Source of the DNA: Lyophyllum atratum | Lineage: Eukaryota; Basidiomycota; Agaricomycetes; Agaricales; Lyophyllaceae | Length of the DNA: 64,000 bases | Assembly (NCBI GenBank): GCA_014905825.1 | Contig: JACGCN010000028.1 | Span: 372,001 to 436,000 of the forward strand | Reading direction: 5' to 3' | Shown: piece by piece, positions 1-11,362 of the stretch | Numbering within the stretch: the first letter of the stretch is position 1 | How the letters are laid out: every line of letters starts with the position of its first letter | Made by a program: the position numbers and the translations under genes | Notes under the pieces: model-generated | Databases searched by the model: none | What the model was told of the DNA's origin: nothing | The model's input: only the letters and a program-made list of their open reading frames with translations

Positions 1-31
1 CTGAAAACTGCGAGTAGAATGCTGCACACAC

Positions 32-878
32 CGGAGGAACGGGTAGACGTCAACCTGCCAGGCACCGGGTCGAAGTGCAACGCCGAGGCGATTAAGACAC
101 CGGTTGACAGCGGCTACATCGGGGTCGTCGTGTTTTCCCGATGACTTGCCGTATGCCAGTGCCATCACCACGGATGCGGAGTACCTTTGATAAGTTCAGC
201 ATTGGACGAGAGAAGAGAGAAGCGGAGGGGGAAGCACCGCTTCGCATGTGCCTGGTGGAGGTCGGGGTTGTCGAGGATATCAAGAATATGCTCCTTGGCG
301 CTACGCGTGAGGACGGGGATATACGACTGTACGATCTTGGGCGCGAGGTGCGCGTGAAGTGCCCTTCCACTCTATCAGCGATCTTTGGTAATTACACGCG
401 CCCACATTCGCTTACTTTCGCATTTTTCTCAAGCGTTCACCTGCAGGTGTGAGGAGGACCCTCATGCCGCCAGACAGCGTCTCTCCAGCTGAGATGGAGA
501 GTGGACGATCAACGAGGGCGGCGCCCTCATGTTCCATGATGTCGACGGCGGCCTGATAACGCCCGACAACAATGATGTTCGTCAAGCCCTGGCGTAGGGT
601 GAAGACGGGACCATACGTCTTGGCCCACTCCTCGAACTTGCGATAAGCGCTACACGGACACGTAAAGGATTGAACCAAGGCGGAAGCGGAAAACGGGCAG
701 CGGACATACAAGGTTTTGGGAATTTGTTACCAAAAATCCAGCTGTCAGGGGGAGGTCCTGGAGGGAGTGTGAGCGAGCGATGCGTAAGCCGACGGTGAAT
801 GACGCCGAGGAGAGCGATGCAGAGCACGAGCACGGCAATCGTCTGAGGATGGGTGAGGATCGTCACAACTCGTTGCAT
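32..878 (-). CDS. Cytochrome P450, N-terminal part (CYP5144-like), runs off the window
   Basis: A membrane-anchored haem monooxygenase of the ER; substrate unknown. Proposed exons on the minus strand are 706-878, 416-649, 238-363 and 32-184 (228 codons, frame closed); the last intron starts at 31 and leaves the window. The start at 878 gives an N-terminal hydrophobic anchor (residues 10-25) followed by the proline hinge LPPGPPP. Further on are WAKTYGPVFTLRQG, LHAHLAPKIVQSY and a segment ending DVYPFLR, which match agaricomycete CYP5144-type proteins from memory. The I-helix, ExxR and haem-Cys motifs lie outside the window. Exon 1 closes in frame only with a weak donor (GTCCGC at 705); the stronger GTATGT next to it gives the wrong phase, so either a weak site is used or the gene carries a lesion there. 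Confidence 0.8.
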
Positions 879-1875
879 CTTTATGCAGGAGGAATGGTAG
901 AGTGCGAAGGGGTGTTTTCTATAGAGCCTACGATCTAATGGGATGCAGGGAAAGTTATGATTATCAGTGGCCTCCATTCTGCAACCGGGAAGTGGTCGTG
1001 TGCTTTATAGAAGACGTACCATACAGGTGCTCTCACGCCGGGAACTGCACTCAAAAGTGTAGCGAACCTGTACGCCTGTCTAATTCCTGCTCACTCAGCC
1101 GACCCAGACCAATACTTTATTGGTCCTGATAGTATTTGCCCGACAACTCGGTTGATGTGCTGCATGTCATGTTGGGCGAAGACGAGCAGAACGAACCTAG
1201 GGAGGTTCCAAATCTGGCATCAATCACGGTTCTTGGTCGCACCCATCCGGGCCCATCGGACGCGCAGCCCTCAACTCTACTTCATGCTTCCAGGGAGGTG
1301 GAGCTACTGAGGGCCATTGGATGGTCATGAGAGTGAGGAAACATGTTATTCGGGCGCCTGGTGTCGCGACCGTGCCCCGCATCAATTAAACTTGGCCAGT
1401 CACAATATTTATGGAGGCCGTGAGGGCCGCGAAAAGAGCGCCAGCCAGCCAATCACTGAATCTGGACATCGAAATGTCTCAGCGTACACTTCACTGTTTA
1501 CGCATAGAACTCCTGATTTGAAAGCACAATACCATGCGTATGGGAAAGAATTAACGCCGCGTGTGGTCATGCAAGTACCGCCAAATCCAACCAGATAACA
1601 CGGAAGATATATTCAACCAAGGTCGATGATGAGAACGCAAGTCGTCCGCAGCTTTGAGGGGTGAAGATCACGGAACATCACCAAGTATATCACTCATGAT
1701 GACACGTACATATATACTGGATGACGGACTCTTCTTTTTTTTTTTTCGATGGTTGGTGAAATGGTTGGTAATCTATCTCGACAGTTAATCGATCAAAGTA
1801 AGGCATTAGAGAGTTTCAATATACTTAACTAGCTCCTATGTCGCTACTGGTAGCTCCATAGCCTCCCAGAAAAAC
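879..1875. other. Intergenic, no gene seen
   Basis: This stretch holds the presumed promoter of the P450 gene and the downstream flank of the F-box pseudogene. Short open frames have no recognisable domain or splice pattern. A T-rich run lies near 1735-1746. Confidence 0.5.
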
Positions 1876-3268
1876 CTATTCACGTGCTTCCAAGCACTGC
1901 TGTTCCGTTGTTGAGGGTGGGCGCGGACCATAACCGCACACTCGTATGCCGTCCACAGCTCCTGACAGCCTCACCATCTCCGTAAGGCCGTGGACTGAGA
2001 AACCCCAACAATCTTCAATGTGTAATGACAATCTCCAGTCCAAATCCAGCCCCACTGTGCGAAGGACTCGGTCGTCAAGGCCAAGACATCCGACGATCTC
2101 TAGGAGAGATCCCTCCCAGGAAGACATAAATGCTGAAATATCTTCTTTGGCGCCGATATTCTGAAGGGTTACATTTCTAACGTCCGGAACTTCAACACCG
2201 GTCAGTCCACACTGGTCGACGTCCAAGAGAACCACGTTGTCGAAATGTGCCCTAGAGGTGAAAGCCTTCATGAAACTGGACGTCAGACCGCTCAGCGACA
2301 ATGAATAGGGATAAATCGTGGGGAACGCGTTCAGCGGCAGAAGGTTCAGACAGCTGAACTCCATTGTGTCGAGGCTAAGCGTGTGTAGTGTTGACAACAT
2401 CTGTGGTGTTGACAACATCTCCATAACGTCCAGAAAATCATCGAGCGTGAATTAGATGGTCTTTCGGCAAGACTGGGTGAAATGTCGAAAGCGTGAGGGA
2501 AAGCTCGTTTCTGTGAAAAACCGTTTCGGGGCTCAGATGAGATCGCCATGATGGTAGGTCCATATACGCGTAGGCAAAGTTACGTCCATCTATGTCGATT
2601 TCCGAGAGGTTAGGGCAGTGAAAAGGCTGGAGATCGGAACTTGGCAAGGACGCAGAGCCCGAATCACCAGAAAGCCTTCCGTCGTCGATACGAGCTCTTA
2701 GCACCAGCTTTGTAAGGGCGGTGGCTGGACCATGAAAATCCCGAGAAATAGATGGAAGGGAAGAAGTTTTGATGACACGGAAGGAGATGGATCGACAGCG
2801 GTGGAGTTGTGGCATGATAAGGTCGATGACCGCACGGCAGCGTTCATGCTCGTTAAACTCCACGACGGGCGAAATGGTATTAGGACGTCTCAACACGAAC
2901 ACCTCAAGCTCTCCGCCCTTCGACAGTTGTATCTGCTTCCGAATCCGGGATAATGGAGTAGGATCGATGTCGACAAAGGCAACCACGCGCGTCCAAAACA
3001 CGGGAATCGACTCCAAAATATCGCGCCAACGTCGACACACGGCCGCAGTGGCATATGGAAACAGGGAGGAGACATCGAGAAGATGGTCGTCCCGCCAATC
3101 TGAAATGTAGGCCTTCTCGTCGCCTGTGCACCCGCATTTGAAGTTTCTCGCGAAATCATGGAGCCGTAGGCAACGGCTGTGCTTAGGACTGGTCCGAAAC
3201 TTCTGACGTGCACCAAAGTAGACCTGGATAAAGATCTAACGCAGGAGTTCGGTGGGGAGGGAGTCCAT
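1876..3268 (-). pseudogene. F-box/LRR-type protein, broken by a stop and a frameshift
   Basis: The minus-strand reading from ATG at 3268 starts with a typical F-box (MDSLPTELLR then IFIQVYF) but has TAG where a Gln or similar is expected, about codon 11. Reading continues open through CRRWRDILESIPVFWTRVV (second half of the F-box) and a leucine-rich region until about 2450. There a shift of one base is needed to reach the next open segment (1876-2424, continuing LDDFLDVMEML). A short direct duplication of an 18-nt unit (ATGTTGTCAACACCACAG and relatives) sits just after the shift, near 2395-2420. Family members are substrate adaptors of SCF ubiquitin ligases. Two independent lesions make a non-functional copy likely; sequencing error at both sites is the alternative. 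Confidence 0.75.
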
Positions 3269-3896
3269 TGGTGAGCCTCCTGAATTTCGAAGATCGTGAC
3301 GATGCGCGTTATGCCGCGACCATGGTCTTTCTTGAAGGCTTCAAAGCCGGATGGTGTATGGCAAGGGTAAAAATTTGGCTTATGTAAATGGCTGTTGAGA
3401 TAAGATTGACAACTTCGAACCCCGATGCGGTCGGATATTGAGTTCAACCCTCTTCACATCTTCCTCTCGCACCGCCAGAGATTTTTCCTGTAGCTTATAC
3501 CCATATCTAGAACTCATGAGCTAAGTTTCCACCCAGATATCCTCTATATTAGCCGGTGACCAGCATCTCATGTGGGGTGTAAATATTTCATATACCGCCC
3601 AAGATTTAGTCCTAGAATATCGACTCAACGCCATATCCAGCCAGCCGTGGCGCTTAGTTCTCCTTATCGCAATCTCGATACCAACGGAGAATGATTAGAT
3701 GTATGGTCGCATTGGCTGTCTATCCTCGTTTCGGCGCCCACCCCGAGTGGCGTATCGCAGGGCGGTTGCAACTCGTGACGATGGCTAGTACGGCATTGGA
3801 TGAAATAACGTTCCGAAGTATGATTCAGAGGTGATACGGTAATCATAGCTCTCAGAACTCATTGCTCAACACTTAGACTCAGAAATATCGCGGCAA
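3269..3896. other. Intergenic, no gene seen
   Basis: No coding or RNA feature could be supported between the F-box pseudogene and the 3' element of peptide gene copy 1. Confidence 0.4.
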
Positions 3897-3952
3897 AACA
3901 ACGTTCGTCATTCCACCGGCTACAACACAGTCACAGACATACATCGACTACC
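3897..3952 (-). other. Conserved 3' element of peptide copy 1
   Basis: Read on the minus strand this contains GATGTATGTCTGTGACTG followed by a TAGCCGGTGGAATGAC block. It lies about 100 nt past the stop codon of copy 1 and recurs after the other six copies. Confidence 0.7.
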
Positions 3953-4055
3953 AAACATCTGAACCGCTACCAGTTAGATCTGACAAGAAAGAATTAAGTG
4001 AGGATACAAGGTAGTAGTGGTGAGTGTACTCACGACGTTGATCAGGCGCCATCGT

Positions 4056-4359
4056 CTACTTGCAGGTTCCGCCCATGCAGATCTGTCCCAAGCCTGCGAA
4101 GGATGAATTTAACATGGGACGTCAATGAGAGGAAATACATAAACTTACAGTCCCTGGTAGTCCTGCAAGCGCGCCTCGCATTGAGGGTCTCGGGCTCGAA
4201 ATCCCTGCGGTAGACGTCCCACTCAGCCGCATGGCGTGCGACGAGGTTGTTGCGCGTGAGCTGCGCGATGTCACGGCCTGCAAGAGTGGGCTCAGCCACG
4301 GCGGTCCAGCTGGCGAGGACGACGGGGAGGGTGAAAAGGATGGCAGAAGAGAATTTCAT
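4056..4359 (-). CDS. Secreted cysteine-peptide precursor, copy 1
   Basis: Exons 4149-4359 and 4056-4093, intron 55 nt (GTAAGT...CAG), 82 residues. Residues 1-22 form a signal peptide (MKFSSAILFTLPVVLASW, then TAVA). A propeptide of about 40 residues ends at NARR, a dibasic site suited to Kex2. The predicted mature peptide is ACRTTRDCLGQICMGGTCK, with four Cys in the spacing x5, x4, x4. The intron splits the codon of the second Cys, so the last 12 residues come from the 38-nt second exon. The leader is nearly identical to copies 2 and 3, but the core differs at many non-Cys positions. Function unknown; it is not a hydrophobin (eight Cys) and has no CaaX pheromone tail. Confidence 0.85.
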
Positions 4360-4389
4360 GGTGATAGTTGGGTGGTTGTGTGTTGTAAA

Positions 4390-4435
4390 GAGACCGGCTC
4401 TGAGGAATCCATGAGTTGTAGAGGGGGTTTATATA
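4390..4435 (-). promoter_or_regulatory. Core promoter and 5' motif of peptide copy 1
   Basis: TATATAAA reads on the minus strand at 4428-4435, 76 nt before the ATG at 4359. Between it and the ATG lies CAGAGCCGGTCTCT (4390-4405), shared with all seven family members. Confidence 0.7.
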
Positions 4436-4439
4436 CCTT

Positions 4440-5978
4440 TTCGCTTAGATCGGTGTTGGCGGTGACGCTGACATGTCACAGAATGGGGTGGAGTCTTGGA
4501 GAACGGCGAAGCGCACTCAACTCACCGTGACGCCCGACGGTTGAGCTGCAGGCCGAGCCTCCCTTGCGCCCTGTATCAGCCTATATCGTTCCCCTAATGC
4601 AGACAGTGGCAGATAGCGAAATATTACAGGTCCCTGATCAGCGATACAATCCATCAGACGGCCCCTATATCTCATCGGATCCATAACCACGGTATAGATC
4701 TCCGGCATGAACAGATGTTGAGTTCTTTTTGGAAGTAATAGGAGCCAAGCTGCCAATCGCAGAGACTGAGAGGGCCGAGAGGGGCTGGGCTCAAAGCTTC
4801 TGGGAAGACCGAATCAAATTACATCAAAACATAAGAGAAACACAGTGTGGAATGTCCGGCAAGAATGGATGGTCCAGCGACGCCATCGAGTTGGCAGCGG
4901 GGGTTTCCTAGCTTCGAGCGTCAAACGAGGGAAGGACGGTCAGCGTAGCCTAGGAATGCTGCAGTCCAACTGGAAAAAACATTCAGGCGAAGAAGCAATC
5001 TGCAACGTCGCGGGTTGGTGTTATGAGAACCCGAGGCAGACAAAATGTACACTGACCTGTCTGACCACATACGCCAAGATGGACCATGAGGTCGCGGGTT
5101 ATATATCAACCATCGAATAGAGAAAACTTGTTTAGCGAAGGCTTAAGCGGACTCAGATGAGACGTGCATGTTTCATGAATGTTTGTAGGAGGTGGTGTTC
5201 CGCACCATGAGTCCACGACAGGAAGAGGCGAGATCCACTGGCAGGCGCCAAGGCTCTTTACCAGTACGTCGTTTTGCGCCTGTAAGTATCTCGTCTGCAG
5301 AAGTGAGCAATGCAACTTCAAGCGACTGTGGCCGAGACTTCATAGTATGATTCATCGTCACTTCATACTAGCATGCAACTAGGATGACTCGGATGCACAT
5401 GACGATTGGAGAAGCGCCACAGATTTAGCCGGAGATCGCAACGGTGATCTGTCTCCGTCCCACTCGGGCTTCACTGGCAAATGCAATTTGTTGACCGCGA
5501 CCACGATAGCATCTGTATCATAGGGTATGCCCTACATGACCAGCTTTGCGCCGCCTCGATGCGCAGCACCTTAACACAAAGCTATACCCGGGACCGATCC
5601 GAGTCATACCATCTTTTACTCAGACCTCGAACATGACAGCGTTTCGTGACGCCAAACGGTATGGTTCAGCCATCCTCCCAACTGAGATAATCCAATTCGG
5701 CTGGTGTAGCTGGGATTCTCCGGATTCTAGATGTCGATTCTCCGGATTCTAGATGTCATCCTTGAGGACGTTGGTTGTTCTCGTCAGCATCACCTGCTCC
5801 CCGATCAACCGTGTCTTCGACAACGGCTTCGAGAGCCAAGTTCGTAATTCTCCTTCCCACTTACTTGTAATCTGTACTATCATCCTCATGCTATAGCGTC
5901 CATTCATGATTTACGATCAATTTCTATTAGTGTGTTTGAATCGAAAAGTCGTGGAACTTAAGTAAAGCGAAACAATTG
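4440..5978. other. Long intergenic stretch, one 22-bp direct repeat
   Basis: No gene could be supported. A minus-strand open frame of 79 codons at 4517-4756 has no recognised domain. A perfect tandem duplication of a 22-bp unit beginning GATTCTCCGG occupies 5714-5757. Confidence 0.4.
5714..5757. repeat. Two tandem copies of a 22-bp unit
   Basis: The unit starts GATTCTCCGGATTCTAG and is repeated exactly, 5714-5735 and 5736-5757. It looks like a replication-slippage product with no coding context. Confidence 0.8.
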
Positions 5979-6036
5979 CGCAACACAACTCTTGTCATTC
6001 CACCGGTTACAAGTCACAGACATACACCGACTACTA
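5979..6036 (-). other. Conserved 3' element of peptide copy 2
   Basis: The minus strand reads CGGTGTATGTCTGTGACTTG then AACCGGTGGAATGACAAG. It is the copy-2 version of the downstream element, one base shorter in the middle than copies 6 and 7. Confidence 0.7.
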
Positions 6037-6158
6037 AAAACCATGCATCTACGGTCTGTGCCACTACCAGCGAATACTAGTGAAGAAATGGTCAACTCTC
6101 CATGCTGGAATGATCAACGGCGGATACACTACTCACGAGGTTGATCAAGCGTCGTCCT

Positions 6159-6465
6159 CTACTTGCAGATCCCTTTGATGCAGATCATTCCCAAGCCTGC
6201 GCAGGACATATTTAACATGGATAGCCAATAAAACAAATTCAAAAGAAAACTCACAATCCTTGGAAGTCACGCAAGTACGCCTAGCGCTGAGAGTCTCAGG
6301 CTCGAAATCCCTGCGGTAGACGTCCCACTCAGCCGCATGGCGTGCGACGAGGTTGTTGCGCGTGAGCTGCGCGATGTCACGGCCTGCAACAGTGGGCTCA
6401 GCCACGGCGGTCCAGCTGGCGAGGACGACGGGAAGGGTGAAAAGGATGGCAGAAGAGAATTTCAT
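6159..6465 (-). CDS. Secreted cysteine-peptide precursor, copy 2
   Basis: Exons 6255-6465 and 6159-6196, 58-nt intron (GTGAGT...CAG), 82 residues. The leader and propeptide differ from copy 1 by only a few residues (EPTVAGRD for EPTLAGRD, LSARR for LNARR). The predicted mature peptide is TCVTSKDCLGMICIKGICK. An upstream in-frame ATG at 6657 would add 64 residues ahead of the signal peptide; I reject it because it would bury the signal sequence and lies upstream of the TATA box. Confidence 0.85.
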
Positions 6466-6494
6466 GGTGATAGTTAGGTGGGTTTGTGTTGTGA

Positions 6495-6543
6495 TGAGAC
6501 CGGCTCTGGGGAAATCCAAGAGCTGCACCGGGGGGTTTTTATA
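6495..6543 (-). promoter_or_regulatory. Core promoter and 5' motif of peptide copy 2
   Basis: TATAAAAA at 6536-6543 (minus), 78 nt before the ATG. The CAGAGCCGGTCTC block follows and is slightly shortened (CTCATC instead of CTCTTC). Confidence 0.7.
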
Positions 6544-7019
6544 CTTTTTTTCGCTCAAGGGACGCGAGGGGACGCGGTCACGACACCGCGTGGTTGAGGT
6601 TGATGGGGGACCGGGATGCATCATGCCGACATGCGAGCATGTGGTCATCTGTGTCACTTGGTTCGCTAGCGGATTTGCGTTTGGTGATCATGGCTGATCC
6701 TGGCTGATCTTGGAGGGTTCTAATTTCGCGTGTGATGGAAAATGTCGCTATGTTGAGTTGCTATCTCGGTTCCTCTAAATTCTGCTAGCTCACCATGCTT
6801 GCTCCATAAAATGGGGTCCATGAGCCGCGATGGGGAAGTGCTCGCCCATGCATAATCTTAAATCACGGCCCGCAAAACAAGTACCAGCAGTCCCAGAGTC
6901 ACGCGAACACATCCATGAAACGTACGAGCAACGTACGAGGTCAAGGAGAAAGCTCATGGATCAGCGTTCGGAAAGCATGCGGATATTGCAATGCAATGCT
7001 TGAAACACCAAATGCCTGA

Positions 7020-7180
7020 CGCAGCGAACCACCAGGTTACAGCATAGCACATCGGGTACCAGCCCTGACAAACACGTACACGGTATACGCAGCAGCGAAG
7101 GCAGCCAGACTACGCAGCCTTCTACGCGGAAGCAGGGCGATAAGTTTGACAAGATTTCCTATCGAGAGTTCGACACTTAC
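7020..7180 (-). pseudogene. Aldo-keto reductase C-terminal tail, isolated fragment
   Basis: The minus strand encodes a stretch resembling RLRSLAAFAAAYTVYVFVRAG. This matches the unusual hydrophobic tail of the aldo-keto reductases at 53.9-57.1 kb and of the broken copy at 7.4-8.5 kb. No other exon of this copy is present, so it is probably left from a tandem duplication of the 3' end. Identification rests on similarity to neighbours inside this window. Confidence 0.5.
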
Positions 7181-7429
7181 CAGTTGCAGACTGACGTCGG
7201 AGGCACACAGACGGTCATCAAGAGGGAAGATGGAATTGCAAGAAGTTATTCGTAATCTGATCTCAGAGTCGCAAAGTCCGATGTTCAGACGAAAATGCGA
7301 ATATATGGAAGCTTAAGGGTGCAAGTAGAGACCAGTCGCACAGAGCATGAATTACACCTAATGCCGACCGCAAACCAAGGGTCAGGGCATAGCATATTCG
7401 CCTCGCATACTAACCTTAACAAACGTGTA

Positions 7430-8500
7430 CATAGCATACGCTCCCGCGAAGGCCGCCATGCAACGAAGAGTATTCCGCGAGAGACTCAACCCGAAAGGCA
7501 CGTCAATAGTTGCGAGTTCGTCCTTTGTTAAATGGCGCTAGATAAGAAAAAGAACCTTCTTTCAGCCATGGCAGCTAACGAGGCACGGATGCGGAAGACA
7601 CATACGAAAATCGGCGTCGGTAAGATACTCCGCGAGCCATTCCTGCTTTGAGCTTGTCCTGTAAGGTAAGGCATGAATGAAAAGGAAGACGAACAGTAGA
7701 TAAGTGCTACTGACGTCACAATTACTTAGACCATGCGAGGACAACATGTGCCGGTGTTATGTCGAGATGTTTAGCTGCAGCTTTGATTGGGGCGTCCACA
7801 GGTCCACCAGGGAGCTTGGTTATCGGGCTACTTTGCAAAATACGGTGAAGGTAAGTATACAGAAGGACATACGTGACGCTTCTGTAGCCTTCGTTGAGAA
7901 TGCCATGTTTTCCGAATATTCGAGGAGAGACTTGCTTTGGGCATCGTCGTAAGGGTGGAATTCGATCTACACACATAGCTGGCTATCAGAGACGTGATGC
8001 GCGACGGAAGTTTACACAGACCTGGTTGACGGAGAGTCGGATCTCCACGGTCTTCATGACGGCCTGGAGCTGTTCGAATTGAAGATGCTCACGTCGATAT
8101 TCCTAAGGCAAGAACCACGCGTTAATGGTGCTAACAGTGGCAAAAACACTTGATGTACCTCGCCAGGCCATCTTCCTTGATCTTCTCGGACTCCTTCCAA
8201 GCACCTTCGAGATTATCCTCGACCAGACTGGGCATGTAAATGAGGGTATGCGGTCGACATATTCAAGACCGAGCTACGCTCGATTTTTGTGTCAATCATG
8301 ACTTCGGATCAGTCACTCGGTAGGATGTACCTTGGCTATGACAATGTCTCGGGAGCTATGGTATTCGGTGACTGAGCCTTAGTTGAACGCTATCGCAGGT
8401 ATTCACAGGCACTGACAGTTAAGTTCAACTCCTTCGAAAGAAGACACAGAAGGCGACTGACCTGCTTTTGATCTTTCATCTTCACGTTTCCGAAGGGTAT
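7430..8500 (-). pseudogene. Aldo-keto reductase pseudogene (tail-bearing type)
   Basis: Recognisable exon remnants occur in the order of the intact genes at 53.9 and 55.7 kb. Exon 1 reads IPFGNVKMKDQKQ near 8460-8500, with ATA where the intact copies have ATG. Exon 2 has IPAIAFN, then a stop, then a SRDIVIAK segment. Exon 4 has LVEDNLEGAWKESEKIKEDG. The next exon contains EQLQAVMKTVEI but needs a frameshift. Then come PITKLPGGPVDAPIKAAAKH, TSSKQEWLAEYLTDAD and the tail exon LTKDELATIDV with AAFAGAYAMYTFVKVS. The sequence after HVVLAWSK runs into a stop. Start loss, a nonsense codon and frameshifts make it clearly dead. Confidence 0.85.
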
Positions 8501-9329
8501 GGTACCTGGCTGCACAGTGGCAGTCTACTGGTCTTAGTTGGTGACGAGGTTGACGAAGGGCAGAGAACAGGCTGGAGCACCATGATATGCGTCATGGAAG
8601 GCCCAACTCACCTCTGTCGGTCATCGCCAAGATAAGGGAGCTCTTCATTGGTTGATGTATTTCCCACGTTCTCTTCTCTCAACCAGTCTCAACCTCTTGA
8701 CATGAAGATGTCCAGAACGCCGAACAGGTCATAATTCGAGTGCAAGCTAGGATGCAGTTCAAGTCAATCGCTCACTATTCTGAAGTCACAAGCGAGGGTC
8801 GTCTGCCCTTCAAACTCGACAGCAATGTCAGGAAACGTAATACGGTCTGCGGAAGATAATTACCTACCGTGGTGCACGCCGCCCCGCGGAGTCGCCAGCC
8901 TCGGGTCCTCTAGGCAACGCAAGGCTTGGCTCCGTCTACTAGGAATGAATTAAACTGCTTCCACTGCAGCTACTTCGATCGCGTACCAGGATTATAAAGG
9001 AGCTTTACTCTCGCAGGGGTCGCCTTCTGGGATTCGGGGTGTGTTTCTCAGTATGGCATGATAGGTTATGACGTTTGACTGAGTTGCATCTTGCGAACCT
9101 TTCTTGTAGGACAGCGAATAAGGCTCGATCGCCAGCTTATGATATGGACTCGAGCATTCAATTAGACCGTCCGAAAGCCCATCAGGGACTGAGGTCTTGT
9201 CCCAGCTGTGACTTTCGTAGCAAACAGTGAGACGGCGGAGCCTCGGGAAGCAGACCATGATCTCTACTTACACGAGGAGACACCCGTTAGGCGCTGCTGC
9301 CATCTCGGGGAGGTACTAAGTAATTCAAA
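8501..9329. other. Intergenic, no gene seen
   Basis: A minus-strand open frame at 8992-9258 has no recognisable domain. Nothing else is supported. Confidence 0.4.
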
Positions 9330-9860
9330 TTGATGATGCCTTCGCGACATGAAGGCGGGGTTCGTGACTTACCACATCTAACCTTCTTACCATCCCATTT
9401 CGCGCTAGATATCCCAGATATCTATAGAGCGCTAACTGCATTCCGTGTCCTACACATTGCAATAATCCGACATTTGTCCACGACGCATCGAAATATTCTG
9501 CGAAATCATTTTCAAGTTCAAAGACGCAGGGATCTGGTTCCTCGCATTCCTCCACCACGGCTACGAAATTCGAAGCTGTTGAGAACCAATCTCTGGGATG
9601 GTCTCCTCGAAAACTGATAGACCGTGAACCAAGACTTAGATAGAACTAGCCGTGCCTTGGACCTACTTCGCGAGCCTCGTACGGTCACTTGGGTGCCGTG
9701 TCAATTCTTACTCTCCACACTACGTTCATGGCCAATCAGGCTTTCCGATACTATTCTGGGCAAGATGCGCACCACGGCGAGCTCGCGCCTTCGATGGGTG
9801 ACGGTCAGTCATGCCTATTTGGAACACTATATGTAGTAGGTCTGCCGCCTACACGTCTGA
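9330..9860 (+). repeat. Upstream region of copy 3, also found between copies 6 and 7
   Basis: Blocks here match, in inverted orientation, the sequence at about 34,850-35,380. Examples are GATGCGCACCACGGCGAGCT (9765-9784) and the GGCGGCAGACCTAC block (complement, near 9840). The same order and distance to the peptide gene are kept, so the duplication that produced copies 3 and 6 carried several hundred bp of upstream DNA. Confidence 0.65.
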
Positions 9861-9999
9861 TCTGGTTCTATTTTGGGAGGAACCGCAAATCTGCAGCAGT
9901 CATGGGTCGCAAACCTGCATGATCATGCAGGACTCGTCCATCTTCCAATAAATTCGGATTGAAATCCATGATCCGACAACCCAAGCCGCGTCGGAGGGG

Positions 10000-10050
10000 T
10001 ATAAAAGACCTACTGTGAAACTGTGAATTCCCCAGAGCCGGTCTCTTCAC
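10000..10050 (+). promoter_or_regulatory. Core promoter and 5' motif of peptide copy 3
   Basis: TATAAAA at 10000-10006, 75 nt before the ATG. CAGAGCCGGTCTCTTCAC follows at 10033-10050. Confidence 0.75.
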
Positions 10051-10074
10051 AACACAAACCACCCAACTAGCACT

Positions 10075-10378
10075 ATGAAATCCTCTTCTGCCATCCTTTT
10101 CACCCTTCCCGTCGTCCTCGCCAGCTGGACCGCCGTGGCTGAACCCACTGTTGCAGGCCGTGACATCGCGCAGCTCACGCGCAACAACCTCGTCGCGCGT
10201 CATGCGGCTGAGTGGGACGTCTACCGCAGGGATTTCGAGCCTGAGACCCTCAGCGCCAGACGTGTTTGCGTGAGGGCCGAGGATTGTGAGCTTTCCTTCT
10301 AATTTGTCTTATTATCTCTCGATGTTGAATCTGTCCTGCACAGGCGCGGGAGAGCTCTGCATCAGAGGGCGGTGCTAG
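10075..10378 (+). CDS. Secreted cysteine-peptide precursor, copy 3 (divergent core)
   Basis: Exons 10075-10285 and 10344-10378, 58-nt intron, 81 residues. Apart from MKSSS for MKFSS, the leader and propeptide are almost those of copy 2 up to LSARR. The predicted mature peptide is VCVRAEDCAGELCIRGRC. It keeps the Cys spacing but replaces the usual LGMI with AGEL, has acidic and Arg substitutions, and ends directly at the last Cys. Core substitutions alongside a conserved leader suggest diversifying selection on the peptide, or relaxed constraint; only population data can tell. Confidence 0.8.
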
Positions 10379-10490
10379 TAGAGGAGTGAGTAATTGTTAT
10401 CTATCGATTTCGATTTTTTCATCGACTCAGTCTTTCTCCGGACAGACATCGCTGGTAGTAGGCCCATACCGCGGGAGAATCCATACTTAG

Positions 10491-10560
10491 TTGTCGGTGT
10501 AGTCTATGACTGCATCGTAACTGGTGGAATGACAATCGTTGTGTTACCGCATCTTCGAGA
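10491..10560 (+). other. Conserved 3' element of peptide copy 3
   Basis: TTGTCGGTGTAGTCTATGAC, then CGTAACTGGTGGAATGACAA. This version is degraded in the first block (AGTCTATG for ATGTCTGTG). Confidence 0.6.
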
Positions 10561-11362
10561 TAATCTGAGAAGTGTACCCCCGGTCCCGTTACCCATTAGA
10601 ACTGAGAGTGCAAGTGATCACCTTGAGGCTTGCGTTAAAGATCACCATGAGGGCAGAAGATGGACTTCCCAGATTTCATTCGCCGCGTCAGCAACCTAAT
10701 ATTATTGCTTTTGATATTTATCCTCCTCCTGCCACTTTGATCGTGAAATCCGTTTCGCGTTCATACATATCCATCTTGGTTCTTCAGAATTAGCCATCGC
10801 CATCCTTGCGCCATGTCCGCTATCGTTCTACTTGAAGGCCTGAGAGGAACTCTACGCAAGCAACGGTCTTACCCATCCTCGGCAGGACCATGCATGAACC
10901 CGACTCCGAACCGCGACAGAGCCTCAATCTACTCGCATCAAGACACAACAGGGAACTGTTGGACTCTTCATTCCCTTCATGCTCAGGCACGATGATCATC
11001 CCTATCCTAGCGTTAACGTGGACTCAGGTTTGGAGACCATTCGACCTTCTTTCGCGCGGTGATCATCAGTAGCAGGGGTTTCAGTTGCACCATGGTCGAC
11101 AAGGTGTAATCTATGTATGAGCCTAGAGAATCGTCGCCTCATTCGGACAGACTGAAAGTCTACATAGGTGCGTCGTCCAGGCGATGCGGCCCTTGAGCAT
11201 CAGCTTCTCAACTACCGGAAACTTCAATTCCGAGTCTACCACGCCGTCATTCGTAGTATTATCAAGAGATCACTTCAGTCGCCGTAACAGGTCGTAACTC
11301 GTATCGCTGTTTCAGTTCCCAATTCGTTCGGCGCTCCAACGCCGAGGCCTAGGCGATCCCAG
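10561..11362. other. Intergenic between peptide copies 3 and 4
   Basis: No coding feature supported. Confidence 0.4.

Noticed and set aside
8992..9558. Two minus-strand frames that could be a gene remnant
   Set aside because: No domain recognised, and part of the DNA is the duplicated upstream region found again between copies 6 and 7, where it is not open.
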